The translations under genes were made by a program, and so were the position numbers. A DNA stretch of 64,000 nucleotides from Dimorphilus gyrociliatus (taxonomy: Eukaryota > Annelida > Polychaeta > Dinophilidae), in assembly GCA_904063045.1 (NCBI GenBank), contig CAJFCJ010000011.1, positions 434,001 through 498,000 of the forward strand. Direction: 5' to 3'. The notes beneath the pieces are model-generated. The model ran no database searches. It was not told where the DNA came from and saw only the letters and a program-made list of their open reading frames with translations. Shown in pieces: positions 42,178 to 53,172 of the stretch (positions are counted from its first letter, which is position 1; each line of letters begins with the position of its first letter).

Positions 42178-45100
42178 ATGAGCGAAAAAACTCCTGGACA
42201 TAGTAAAGCAACTCCGATTAAACCTTCGGACTTAAAAAGGCACGTCATTTTCCTCGACGTGCAAGGATATTCGAATTCTTCCAATTTAGAAAAGTATCTA
42301 ACGCAACTTGGTGCCAAAATCGACAAATTTTTGTCAAAAGATGTCACATGCGTCGTTACAAATCGCAAGGAAACGAAATCTGATACTAGCCTCGCCGGCG
42401 AAGATGGAATTTACATGTCAAGATCGCAAATTATGCTCAACAAATCGAAAGAAGTGAATAAAAACGCTAAATCAATGAATCCTGTCGAACGAGCTAAAAA
42501 ACTAGGAATTCGAATATGTAAATTATCAGAAATTTTGAAGTTGATAAATTCTACTGGTTTAAACAAACGTTCGTCGTCTTCGGAATCTGTTCGCTTTCAA
42601 CACCTAACCGATTGCTTCATAAAAATCGATGATAGCAACAGCGGATTAAAGCCTGTGTACCAAAAATTGTCTAGTATGCCGACGGTAGAGTTAACACGTT
42701 CCGGATCTCCATTCTTAACAACGGAAGATGAAAAGGAGGAGAAAGGAAGTGATAAAAAATCGGAAGTATCGAAAGAAACTAAGACGTTATCAAAAGATAG
42801 TATTTCGGCCGCTTCTACTAAATCTAAACCAACAAAAAAAGAGAGAAAAGCCTCTAAGAAGAAGGAGAACACTTATTGCGAATGTTGTAACACTGTATTT
42901 ACTAATTTAGAGGAGCATTTAAAATCCAATGTTCACAAGGCCTACTTAAATTCGAAATCAAATTTCACTAATTTGGAAGAGACGCTCCGGGAGATACCGA
43001 CTGTGGATAGACTTGTTGAAGAATCTCAGAATAAGCGCGTCAAAACAAAAGGTGCTATGAAATTTATGCAAAATCCTCAAATTCTAGCCGAGCTAAACGA
43101 CGTCAGTGAGAAACCGGAGGAGAAACAGTCGAAAAGAAATAGTATTGTCGTGACGGAAAAGAATGGAGAATTATTTAGCTCTGAGATACGTGCTACCGTT
43201 ATAAAATGCTCACCCGCTAAAGAGGGGAAATCTCCGACTCGTGCATTTAAGGAGCATGATAAGCGTTCATCGTCTTGTGAATCCAGAAAGCAGAAGGAAA
43301 GGAAACATCAAAAATCTGATTTGAACTCATCTAGGCAAAAAGAGAAAAGAGAAGATAATAAGGTTAAAGAACGAAAGAAATCCGAGAGATCACAAGGTGG
43401 AAAGGAAAAATCTAGTCAGGAAAGTGAAACTGATAGAAAAAGTAATCAAAAGGCTCAAAACGTTCTTCGTCGGGTAATAGATGACGACTCACTAATTTCT
43501 GCCATTTTAAACGAGAAGGCTTCTGAAAATTGTTCTATATGGCGTAGACCAACTACCAAGGTCAATTACAAATCGCCTGATAATTTTGATTGGCCGGATA
43601 AGGCAGAGAAGAAGCCTAAGAAAAGTCCTGCGAATGATTCCAAATCTAAGAAGAGGAGTAAGAGCTCAAAGGATACTGATAAGAAAGACAAAATTCAGCG
43701 TTCAACTCCACCTTTCGACAAAACTGCAGATAATTCAAAGTCTTCATCAAAGTCTGGCGGATCTAAGAAAGGCAAAATAGGCACCGATAATGATGATGAA
43801 GTAATTAGTTTTAAAAAGAAATCGAAATCAAAATTGGATACGTCGTCAGAGGTCGAAAAAAGTCCGAAAAAGAAGCCCAAGCCAAAAAGAATTCGAATAA
43901 CTTCTAGTAGCAGTAGTTCCGAGGCAGAAAATAATGAAGAAGAAAAAGTTCCGGAGAAAACTGCTGAAATAAAAATCCCTTTCTGTTGGGATGATTTCAA
44001 CTCCAGTGAAAGCGATGATTCAGACTCAGATTGGTCAGAAGCTGAGAAAAAGAAATCTAAAGCTAAGAAAAAATCAAAACGTCATCCCCCAGCATCAAAG
44101 AAAGATAAAACTGCTCTTATTTCATCACCGCGGAGTAAAAGAGATAATAGTGAGGCTGATGCTTTCCTTCGCCGTAAGGAACTAATGGCTAATCAACCAA
44201 AAAAGAAGTCCAAGGGGAAAAATTTAGCTAATTATGAAAAGTATGTTAAGAAAGTAGAAGAAGAGGAAAAGAATTCAAAGAAGAAAAAAGAACCTGCAAA
44301 AACGGAAGTTTCTCTTCCAACTCCCATGAAAAATTGTAGCTTACAGTTTGACTCTTCTGACGATGAAACACCAAAAATCGACATGAATACTCTATTAAAC
44401 TTCGATAAAGATTCATCTCCATCAAATTCACCTGACTTTTTAGATCAATCTCCCCTTATACCTGATGATGCCTATTTAAATGATGTCTTGAATCATCTGG
44501 GTTCAATTGAAGATAATAATGAAACACCTTCAGAGACACCTATAAGCAGTGTTCCTCCAGCAACGCCATCGTCACAAAGGGTTCCCCAGCAGACTCCAAA
44601 TTACGTACCGTCTACTCCAGCCGAGTGCGATCAGCCTATGTCTGTCGAGACCTTTTGTGCTCCATCTGTCTACGCATCCCAGACTCCTGATTATGCGGCA
44701 ACACCTTATTCCGTGCCACCTGGCTCAGTCGCCCAGCCTCCATCGATCCCAATGCAAGATCCAATGACTCCTTGCCCTATTGTCACCAAAAGTCATGTGA
44801 CAAATGCCGACTTTGAGGAGACACTAGAAATGATTGATGACTTTCAGAGAAAGGAAAATGTCACTGCTTTAACAGTTGAACAGCAAGAGATTTTGAATTC
44901 ATCTTTGAATTTTTTGAATGAGCCTTTAGATGGGGCAGGTCAAATAGCTAACAATGAACAAGAGTTTCATGATCTGGAATTGGTTCTTGAGGGCCTATCT
45001 CATAGTAACGCTCCCCCAACAACTTCTTTAAGGGAAGAGTCTATCGAAAAAATACTATGTTTAAATGAACAGAAAAAAGAAGTTGTTGAAGAACCAAAAC

Positions 45101-47841
45101 AAACATCTGAAACTTTACATTCTGAATCAACTGATATTTCTGACGACGAGCACGAGTTCAATTTGGCTAGCGAACATAATCGTCGCTCGTCGCAACTTGC
45201 TAGTCCATCTTCATCTTCCATTGACGAACTGAAACAAGATGTAGAGGTAACAGAGAAAACAGAAGTAAATGAATTAAAAGAAGTATCTGAATTAAAGGAA
45301 GTAAATGAGTTAAAGGAATTAAATGAAATTAGGAAAGATAGGGAATTCAAGGACGTTAGTGATATAAAAGAGACAGAGAAAGCGGAAGAAACACCTGTGA
45401 AATTTGAACAAAGTGAAAAAGAACAATCAAATGCACCCGTTATTGATTTGGCAAAAGTTGCTGAGGAAGTCGGAATCAGTGAATCAATTGATGAAGGACA
45501 TGCTGAAGCTCAAAGGCCCATTGAAACGCCATCATCTGCCTTTCCCATGCAAGAAGTTTTGAACATGGCTCCAATTCATCAACAATCTGCTTTTGAACCT
45601 CCACCACCTCATCCTCCAGTTCAGTTTTTTCCAATGCAACCTGGATCTAACTTACATCCATTACCTCAGAACTTTTTGGCAAATCAATCACTTATACAGC
45701 CGAATTTTAATTACAAGCTGAATTTAATATCAAAACCAACTGATTTGGTTAATCAGATTCAGCGACCTCCGCCGACAGTTACTACTGCTTCAATTCCTAC
45801 TTCTGCTGTAACGCCCCTTAGTGAACAATTACCTGTTGCCCATTCATTATCTCATCATAGTCATCCCCTACCGCACTACGATCTTCGACCCACTTTGCCT
45901 TTAAAGCAAGCACCCTTCGACTCAATGAAGATGGATTTAAACGCTCATATGATGCAGCAATCTACAGTCGTCCAGAATCTTATGAGACAACAAAGTGTTA
46001 CGCCACAGCCACCAAAAAAGGCCGCTGCAGCTGTAGAGAAGAAGCGATTAGCGGCCGAGAAACTGAAAAACGCAGAAGATAACTCTGGGGACAGCAGCAA
46101 GTATTCAACTATAGACGAAGGAATTTGTCAGCAGTTAGACTTAGGTGTTTTTGGCAACGAAAGTATAAACATCCAAAAAGAACCAGAGAGACCCATAAGT
46201 CCTATGAAATTACCTATGGAATCTCCAAAATCAAGAACTCCCCTTGCAGGTCCCATCTACTCGCCAGTCACTCCTGCCGAACCTTCCCCGAAACCTCTCC
46301 CTAAATCCTCCACTGATTCTCCTGCAAACAAATCAGACGAAAAGTTAGAAACACAAATCGAAACACAGAAGAATATTATACAAGAAACAACCAAAGAAAG
46401 GGAAATATCCTCTCCACCTCCCCGTCCACCCTCCCCTCCCCCTCCCGAGCCCTCTATCCCCAAGACCCTCTCAGTCCCCATTGCAGTTCCTAAAACCATA
46501 CCCTCAGTAGATCCATCACCTTCACAGAATGTTCCTTCAGTAGCTACCTCGACAGTTGTTGCTGAAATTGAGCATAAATTAGACGTAACAAACCCTTCGA
46601 AGAAAGGTGGTTTAGATAGCATTATATCTAAAATTGAAGCCACAAATGTGAAACGTAAAGAAACACCATCAACTCCAAAAGCTGAGTCAAAAATTATCGC
46701 CGATAATAACCTACCGTCTAGTCACAAGCGAAAGGCATCCACACCTCAACGCCGAAAGAGCTGTCACGAAACGCTCTCAGGAAGCCAATTTACATTTCCT
46801 AAATACTTTATTCCTCCTTCGCCAGAGCCACCGCCCAAGCCATCCGCTTCAAGCGAAATATGTAAGCCCTTAAAGAAACGGCATTTACAATTGGCTGAAT
46901 ATTTTGAACAAACGGAAACGAAGGAAGATACAGTTGAAAAAGAAAAACCACAAGTGAAAATTGAAAGGCGTCAAACGCGATCATCTACGAGATTGCAAAC
47001 GGAAGCCGTTAAAGAAAAAGAGAAGTCGAAGCCGAAAGTTTCTGAAAAGCCTACATGTAGTAAAAAGAAGGAAAAAGAAGAGAGGCCAAAGCCTCAGTCT
47101 GTTAAAAAAATTCCTCCCAACCTCACTGAATCGTCAAACGATGATGTTCTAGTCAAGGTTACGGTAGCGTCAGCAAATAAACTTAAGATAAAGCGGTTTG
47201 TGAAGAAACCGAAAAACTCTCTTTCAACCAATGAATCCTCCTCACCGACCAAGCCTAATAAGGCGGAACAAAAGGAGGATATTTACGATTTTGATAAGCA
47301 ATCCGACGTTATCGAAACAATTGCTGTAAAAGGTCAGCAGACTCCGCAGCCGAATCCGCTACCAATTCCACAATTGAATCCCCAGACGCTTGTCATGCCT
47401 AAACTTAAAATAAAACGTATTAACTCTGATACGCCTGAAGGTAGTACGGATGATTATGAAATTGAGAAAAATGATGGTGAAGTTTCAGAAAAAGTAGAAA
47501 AGATGGCTGGTAAAAGAAAACGCCATAAAGAACATAAAAAGAAGAAAAAACGTCGAAAGTCAGCGGAATCACAGTCTATTTTAGAAACAACTGAGGGTAT
47601 TAAATTGACTATTAAAACTGTAAAGCCGCCAAATGACTTAAAAGAACCTACGGTGGAAAATAACGCCGGAAGTGGTATAAAATTAAAAATTAAGCTGCCA
47701 AAAAACGGGGAACATTCGGGGAGTGAGGGGGTAGAACGAAGATCGAAAAAACATCGTAAACGAAGGCCCTTCGAAGATGACGACGACCAAACGTCCATCG
47801 AGAAGAAGCATAAATTAGATTATATCCGCTCTATACTTTGA
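42178..47841 (+). CDS. DBF4: DBF4/chiffon-type regulatory subunit of Cdc7 kinase, 1,887 residues, intronless
   Basis: One uninterrupted frame. The DBF4 motif order is clear. Motif N is a BRCT-like domain, residues 20-130 (HVIFLDVQGY, LGAKIDKFLSKDVTCVVTN). Motif M is near residue 145-180 (FIKIDDSNSGLKPVYQKL, SMPTVEL, SGSPF). Motif C is a DBF-type zinc finger at residues 234-256 (YCECCNTVF, LEEHLKSNVHKAYL). These segments bind and activate CDC7 for replication origin firing. The next 1,600 residues are disordered and rich in Ser, Lys, Glu and Pro with many SP/TP sites. Vertebrate DBF4 is about 675 residues; insect chiffon is of comparable giant size, with a C-terminal part used by a Gcn5 acetyltransferase module. 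Four related basic motifs (KLKIKRF, KLKIKRI, IKLTIKT, IKLKIKL) lie in the last 180 residues. Longest intronless gene in the window. Confidence 0.93.
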   Translation: MSEKTPGHSKATPIKPSDLKRHVIFLDVQGYSNSSNLEKYLTQLGAKIDKFLSKDVTCVVTNRKETKSDTSLAGEDGIYMSRSQIMLNKSKEVNKNAKSMNPVERAKKLGIRICKLSEILKLINSTGLNKRSSSSESVRFQHLTDCFIKIDDSNSGLKPVYQKLSSMPTVELTRSGSPFLTTEDEKEEKGSDKKSEVSKETKTLSKDSISAASTKSKPTKKERKASKKKENTYCECCNTVFTNLEEHLKSNVHKAYLNSKSNFTNLEETLREIPTVDRLVEESQNKRVKTKGAMKFMQNPQILAELNDVSEKPEEKQSKRNSIVVTEKNGELFSSEIRATVIKCSPAKEGKSPTRAFKEHDKRSSSCESRKQKERKHQKSDLNSSRQKEKREDNKVKERKKSERSQGGKEKSSQESETDRKSNQKAQNVLRRVIDDDSLISAILNEKASENCSIWRRPTTKVNYKSPDNFDWPDKAEKKPKKSPANDSKSKKRSKSSKDTDKKDKIQRSTPPFDKTADNSKSSSKSGGSKKGKIGTDNDDEVISFKKKSKSKLDTSSEVEKSPKKKPKPKRIRITSSSSSSEAENNEEEKVPEKTAEIKIPFCWDDFNSSESDDSDSDWSEAEKKKSKAKKKSKRHPPASKKDKTALISSPRSKRDNSEADAFLRRKELMANQPKKKSKGKNLANYEKYVKKVEEEEKNSKKKKEPAKTEVSLPTPMKNCSLQFDSSDDETPKIDMNTLLNFDKDSSPSNSPDFLDQSPLIPDDAYLNDVLNHLGSIEDNNETPSETPISSVPPATPSSQRVPQQTPNYVPSTPAECDQPMSVETFCAPSVYASQTPDYAATPYSVPPGSVAQPPSIPMQDPMTPCPIVTKSHVTNADFEETLEMIDDFQRKENVTALTVEQQEILNSSLNFLNEPLDGAGQIANNEQEFHDLELVLEGLSHSNAPPTTSLREESIEKILCLNEQKKEVVEEPKQTSETLHSESTDISDDEHEFNLASEHNRRSSQLASPSSSSIDELKQDVEVTEKTEVNELKEVSELKEVNELKELNEIRKDREFKDVSDIKETEKAEETPVKFEQSEKEQSNAPVIDLAKVAEEVGISESIDEGHAEAQRPIETPSSAFPMQEVLNMAPIHQQSAFEPPPPHPPVQFFPMQPGSNLHPLPQNFLANQSLIQPNFNYKLNLISKPTDLVNQIQRPPPTVTTASIPTSAVTPLSEQLPVAHSLSHHSHPLPHYDLRPTLPLKQAPFDSMKMDLNAHMMQQSTVVQNLMRQQSVTPQPPKKAAAAVEKKRLAAEKLKNAEDNSGDSSKYSTIDEGICQQLDLGVFGNESINIQKEPERPISPMKLPMESPKSRTPLAGPIYSPVTPAEPSPKPLPKSSTDSPANKSDEKLETQIETQKNIIQETTKEREISSPPPRPPSPPPPEPSIPKTLSVPIAVPKTIPSVDPSPSQNVPSVATSTVVAEIEHKLDVTNPSKKGGLDSIISKIEATNVKRKETPSTPKAESKIIADNNLPSSHKRKASTPQRRKSCHETLSGSQFTFPKYFIPPSPEPPPKPSASSEICKPLKKRHLQLAEYFEQTETKEDTVEKEKPQVKIERRQTRSSTRLQTEAVKEKEKSKPKVSEKPTCSKKKEKEERPKPQSVKKIPPNLTESSNDDVLVKVTVASANKLKIKRFVKKPKNSLSTNESSSPTKPNKAEQKEDIYDFDKQSDVIETIAVKGQQTPQPNPLPIPQLNPQTLVMPKLKIKRINSDTPEGSTDDYEIEKNDGEVSEKVEKMAGKRKRHKEHKKKKKRRKSAESQSILETTEGIKLTIKTVKPPNDLKEPTVENNAGSGIKLKIKLPKNGEHSGSEGVERRSKKHRKRRPFEDDDDQTSIEKKHKLDYIRSIL

Positions 47842-48965
47842 CAAGAAAAATAGGAAAAAAGACGCCGACAGAGTACTAACACAGTATTTTTTTAGAAGAT
47901 GGGAAAAGAAGAATAGTTTTGTATTCGAGATCCTGGTGAGGAATAAGGGGAAAATAGTCGCTCCTTTTTCCTTTTATTTTATTTTTCTTCTGTGTGTACG
48001 TCTGACCGTTTACAGTCGCTTTAGCTGCTATTTTCGTTCATTAGTTATTGTTATTCTAAAAAGAGGAATAAATTCTTCGTATAGAGATGTAAATAAACGT
48101 AAAAAGTTCCATATGCTGAAAACAAACAAATACATCAATATTTAATAAATACAAATTTTATGAAAGAAACTTTCTCATTCTGACTATTAGTCGAAAATTA
48201 TCGATCTGTCTAAAGCCTCTGAAATTGTTAATTTACAGATAAATATCGGGTTACAGGGAAAAAGGAAAAGAATTTACCTTGTTTCCCAGTCTAGTGTTTC
48301 ATTTCTACAAAGCTAAGTATGTTTAAGAACATTTAAAGAATTAATACTAGTGTATAAACACCATGCGCATGTTAGCTTTCTCCCTTTGGTTTAGTCATAT
48401 TAAAGAAGCCCGAAGAAAATTTCTCTGATCTTGCAGTACAAAGAATATTGCGATTGAAGAAGAAAGAGAGAAAGAATACAATTACTTAAAAAATGACCGC
48501 AATAGAGAGAGCATCGAATAAGACAACTAATAGTTTGCCTGTTAAGCCTATAAATATAAATTGAGTTTTATTCTTTACAAACTTAGGCATATATTCGTTA
48601 ATGAAATAAAAAAAATAACTCAATTCATGTTATACCTTCGTTAAAGGAAAGCTCAAGATCATGAATAAAATAGATCATTGTTTGTTTTATAATTATCTTA
48701 AAGAGTTATTCGATCATGTAAAAACAGCATCTAATTCTCTCGCTATAGCTTCTTTGGGTTGACTTTGATTACTACAGCAAAATCCGAATGATCCGCTTCA
48801 ATTTCAATACAAAAAAAAATTTTTTTTCTCTCTTTCGAAGAGAGAATGATAAAGGAATAAAATGGGTTAAATTTAGTATTACGCTTTTAAATAAATCCAT
48901 TTTGATGATTTGGTTATGTCAACAACAACACATATTTAATTTCCATGTTCAGTTTCCATTCATCT

Positions 48966-49018
48966 AATATATATATATATATATATACTGTATATAAAGT
49001 GTATATATACAGTATATG
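48966..49018. repeat. TA repeat with inverted TACTGTATA/TATACAGTA arms
   Basis: A (TA)n run leads into ATACTGTATA and is followed after a few bases by TATATATACAGTATAT, its inverse. The block can form a hairpin. Related words occur at other intergenic sites in the window. Confidence 0.7.
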
Positions 49019-49540
49019 TTTTTATAAATTTATTAGTAAAGATAAAAGAAATGGAGAGAAAGACTGTAAATAATTTCTTAAAGATTTCTTATATTGCTTA
49101 TAATGGTTTTAAGAAATTAAATTCTTCAGTTTCCTTTTACTAAAATGGATATTAAATCTCTCTGGAACTAGTTGGACAGATATTTAATTCGGTATATTTG
49201 AAATTGTTTTCGTGGGAGAGACGTTGCTTAATTTTTCTTGTGTCCCTAGAAAGATTCAAGGTGGATTAAGGGTCATTTTGTGTTGCCAGTCGCTATGCTG
49301 TTCGAATTTTTTGCCAGCTAATTATAGGCTGTCTTGCGATGTTATTTTTTTTATAAGCGCAAAATCTAGGAGGCGCTTTATAATTAAAAAAAATGAATCA
49401 ATAGCATATTCTATTTTTACATGTTTTTAACCAACTTATTTATCTTATGTGAAACATAAAAAAAATTAAAGTATATCATAAAATGTATATGTTATTTAAA
49501 AATAGTTAGTTAGTTGTACAGAACAAGAAAGGCTAAAAGA

Positions 49541-49552
49541 GATAGATAGATG

Positions 49553-49585
<33 letters not shown>
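49541..49585. repeat. (GATA)n microsatellite
   Basis: About eleven GATA units with one GATG interruption, ending in GAGAGGGAGAGA. Confidence 0.9.
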
Positions 49586-49586
<1 letters not shown>

Positions 49587-50506
49587 GAGGGAGAGAACAT
49601 CAGTAAAGCGAGGATTTGGAATATAATGAGGCTCATTATAGCTATTTTAATCGTCATTGCTTTCTCAAAAAGTTTGTCTCATTTATCTCATTTGTCATGT
49701 AATTAAGTCCTTAAATATTACAAATAATAGTCCTGATGATCATAACAGTGAGAATAATTGTGTATTTTTTGAAAACCTTCGGGATCCCACAGTGATTCGT
49801 TAGCGATTTCTATTTATATACGTATTTATCGTGTAGTATACTAGTAGATTAAAAACTGTATTCATCACAAACGCAGCATGCACGCTAACTTCAAAATTTT
49901 ATTAAATTTTCTAGATAATGACATGACTAGTCTGCTCGTCCTATAAAAAAAACACTGAAGGTCAAAGCTCTAAAAACCTCTAATTTCCTAACATAACAAA
50001 TATTATTAGAGTATGCCTATAGTATAGATCTATTATTTTTTATATATTAAAAAAGATTCATATAATTTGTCGGTTCCAGCGATGTAGCCTCGTATTGAGA
50101 CGAACTTAATTAATAATTCATTGTGATCTTAAAAGTTGGAAAAAAGGGCAACGGATAATAATATATCAGTAGTGCCATCTATTTTTTAATAGAATAATTA
50201 TAAATGCGCATTAATCCTTATAATAAGTCATACGTTTGTTTACCAACTATACTACTGTTCGAGAAGATTTAAAATGAATAAAATATAAATGATTGAACAA
50301 TATCTATAAAAGATGTACGCAAATTTGAAAAAGTATTAAAGGGAAAATTGATTTGTCTATATCTTTTTCGAATTTAAAAACAATAGCCCAAAAAAAGGAT
50401 TAAAAAAAATAGAGAGAGAGAAAACGAGAGCGATTTTAAGTGGATAACGATATTTCTATTTATATTTGGCTTATAGTTCTAAAATACAGTTAAAAGATTA
50501 TATATT

Positions 50507-51669
50507 ATGGAAAATCAACAAGTGTTAGTTTTAAAGGAAGGGCATTTAGAAAATGTAGATAATTATTTTATGAGATTATGTATAATTAGAAATAAAATAG
50601 CATTTGAGATGCTAAACGCAAGAAAGAACTTTAAATTAGCAACCTCTTCAAAATTATCTATTGAAATTTATGAAATGGATAGCTATATTAGTCATTTAAG
50701 GTGGCTACTGCTAATAGATTATATACAACCTAGTCTTGATTTCTATGTTCTTAATGGTTCGAATAGAGAGTTTGTAAAGATATTACAATCTTATAAAGTA
50801 AAGTTAGAAGATAGAAAGAATTTATGGGGTACATTTAATTCTCCATTTACTGAGGTTTCGCTAAAATTTTTCAACACTTTAGGCTATGTGTTTCTTTTTT
50901 TCTATTATAATAAATCTTTTCTTCACCTTACATAGACATTTGAAGCTGAGCGTACTCTTATTGATTATGGCCTATTAAATAATCATATAAATCATTGTAA
51001 GAAAAACAATTATTTATCTAAAGTCGATAAACCATCAAATGATTCTATTAAAATGGACATTAATAAAATACTATTAGATCAAGTTTATAATTCAGAGGAA
51101 AACGGGCGATTTGATCAATTTATCAATCTTCAAGATGTTATAACTGGTAATCCAATGCTTGTTGATATATTTGATGAAAATATCTTACAAAATATTTATA
51201 TATGGAAATGGGTTATTACTATTTTATGAAATTAATTAATAAGATTTTTCTAATTAATATTCATAACATTTTTATAGAAAATTTTCTTTCCTAAAAATGC
51301 TAAGATAATGGATAGAAATGACCCAGCTAATCTTATTGATGCTTCTGATTATATACCTTTAGAATTTTCACAAAATATTAACTCTAAAGGATTGTTTAGC
51401 CATTTTAGAGGAAAAGTAATGTTTATAAATATATTATTTATTAGATAAGGAAATATTACTTTCGAAATATTTCGCTTCTTATTGAAAAAAAGCCTTTTAT
51501 AATTTTATCAGTATAATTCTTTTCTTATCAAACCAGACCTTAGAAAGGAAAATGAATTTATCTTTATTTTCTTTGTGATCAAAACATTTCTTTTTTTTTT
51601 CTTTTTCGATTTTTACAGTATAAATATCCGAGGCGATTCGAGAAGAATCAATACGAATTTGGAGAATGA
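50507..51669 (+). CDS. Unidentified four-exon protein, about 280 residues
   Basis: Exons about 50507-50887 (or ending at 50854), 50936-51211, 51278-51415, 51619-51669. Both options for exon 1 keep the frame. The last stop is at 51667. I do not recognise it. The N-terminal third is helical and charged (VDNYFMRLCIIRNKIAFEML); the middle has ERTLIDYGLLNNHI; the C-terminal third has FFPKNAKIMDRNDPANLID and DYIPLEFS, and ends EFGE. No signal peptide, no membrane segment, no metal motif. Three consecutive introns in phase 0 and normal coding composition argue that it is a real gene. The donor of exon 2 (TGG|GTTATT) is weak. The gene is convergent with the RERG-like gene. Confidence 0.55.
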
Positions 51670-52101
51670 TTCATGATCGATGGATTCTACTAGTTTTCTT
51701 CCTGATTACAAAGGGAACTATTAATTGTAAACCAGTTTTTTATTATACACTTTTTTCTACTATATTATACAAGAAAACTTTATGATTGCTTTATTAACTA
51801 CTTCCCCGTCTTCTCATTGTCATCATTATCATTATCATTTTATGCTTACTCCTTTTTTTAATCTCTATTGGAGACTAGAGCAATTTTTTGTTTATTTATA
51901 AAATATAAGCTTAAAAGTAGAATTAAAGACAATGGAAAACTAATTAAGAGCCAATGTTCAATACTGTTGTAATTGTCATTCACTTGGTTTGATAATCAAA
52001 TTTTACTGAATTCAACTAATTTTTAGGTTTTATTGTCAATGAATAAATGATCGTAAATTTTCTCCCTAGAGAAATATGTTAGCTGATTGACTGTATTCAT
52101 A
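51670..52101. other. Intergenic, convergent 3' ends
   Basis: AT-rich sequence between the unidentified gene (+) and the RERG-like gene (-). Contains a short CATTAT run near 51825. Nothing else seen. Confidence 0.5.
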
Positions 52102-52948
52102 CTATTTATTCATACTTTCGTAAGAGAGGCTGTCACTTCGACTTCGAGCTATTTTTTGTCTAATTACTCTTTTAACAGTAGTAAGAGTAGCTATAGATGG
52201 TAATCGCCTTTCTTGAGTCACGTTCATTAATGGCTTCCTTATCATTCGAACTATTATCTCTGTTGCTTCTTTGACTGACGAATAACTCTCCGATACAGAA
52301 AGCTCTCTAAAGAGGCAATTTATACTTTCCGAAAGTTTTTTGCCGTCCAACATTGAAACTTTTCTCAAATGATTCAAATCTAGTTTGTTTCCAATTAGTA
52401 GGATATTATCAGTGGGCTTTGTCCCCTTTATTCTCGTAATTATCTCTTGTGCCTCTTTTATACTACCGTCATCAGTTATACAATAGATGATTATAAATCC
52501 ATCTATTTCTTCCAGATTGATATTATCCCATTGAATCTGAAAAATAAATCATGGGACTAAAGTAAATGCAATCATGTATTTATAAATATTTATTGTAGGA
52601 AGTGTGTACTTACATCGCTACAAGTATCAATCAATTCAAGGTTAACTTCATCTTTATCAATATTCATTTTACAATTATGAACTTTGTCTTTTGGGATAAA
52701 TTGAAAAAGTCATTAATCTTATCGTGTACGGTATTGTTCTAAGAATCCTCACTGACCTGGATTTGATACTATGTATTCTCCTATAAATCGTTTTGTTAAA
52801 AATCTTACTGTAAACGCTAAAATAAGTGCATTTTCAATTAATAATATTCATATTAGCTGAAAATATACTTGCCAGATTTTCCCACTTTTTTATCTCCAAA
52901 TATTCCAATCTTTATCTTGGAAAGTTTATTCTTTTGAATTAGAGACAT
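52102..52948 (-). CDS. RERG/RasL-type small GTPase with degenerate switch II
   Basis: Four exons: 52873-52948, 52757-52816, 52614-52687, 52102-52536 (214 residues, frame closed). Ras fold features: P-loop GDKKVGKSA, then FTVRFLTKRFIGEY, matching RERG's VVRFLTKRFIWEY. The specificity motif GNKLDLNHLR (NKxD) is intact, and G5 is reduced to ELSVSESY. The G3 motif, normally DTAGQE, reads DTCSD, so the invariant Gly that binds the gamma phosphate and the catalytic Gln are missing. The switch I Thr is also not found in NPDKVHNC. Nucleotide binding is possible; GTP hydrolysis by the usual route is unlikely. The C-terminus is basic and lacks a CaaX box, as in RERG. Intron 1 starts with GC (G|GCAAGT), a GC-AG intron. 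Related to RERG/RERGL/RASL11. Confidence 0.85.
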
Positions 52949-53172
52949 TAAGCAAACGAATTTTTAGGAAATACAGAAGAGATTCTGCTCTCTCAGTCGT
53001 TTAAATACTTGTAGTTATATCTTTCAGATAAAATTTATAGTACTCTACCAAGTAATAAGACTTTTTTTATCGTAAAAAAAACAGAGAAGACTTAGGATTC
53101 TCTTTTTTATTTTTATAAAGTAAAATGAAGGAAATCTTTAAATATCTCTTTTTTCTTTTATTATTCAAGCTT

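Larger units (their letters stand above)
47842..50506. other. Intergenic, 2.7 kb
   Basis: AT-rich sequence beginning with the 3' end of the DBF4-like gene (AATAAATAC near 48143 may be its poly-A signal). It includes a TA-rich palindromic block and a GATA microsatellite. Frames at 47936-48145 and 49212-49430 lack support. Confidence 0.55.

Noticed and set aside
42597-47798. Long frames in other frames and antisense over the DBF4-like gene
   Set aside because: They are shadows of the 1,887-codon frame, are Ser/Phe- or Leu-rich by reverse translation of Lys/Glu/Ser codons, and have no family signals.
49541-49585. GATA repeat as a binding-site cluster
   Set aside because: It is a plain microsatellite; nothing nearby suggests a regulated gene.
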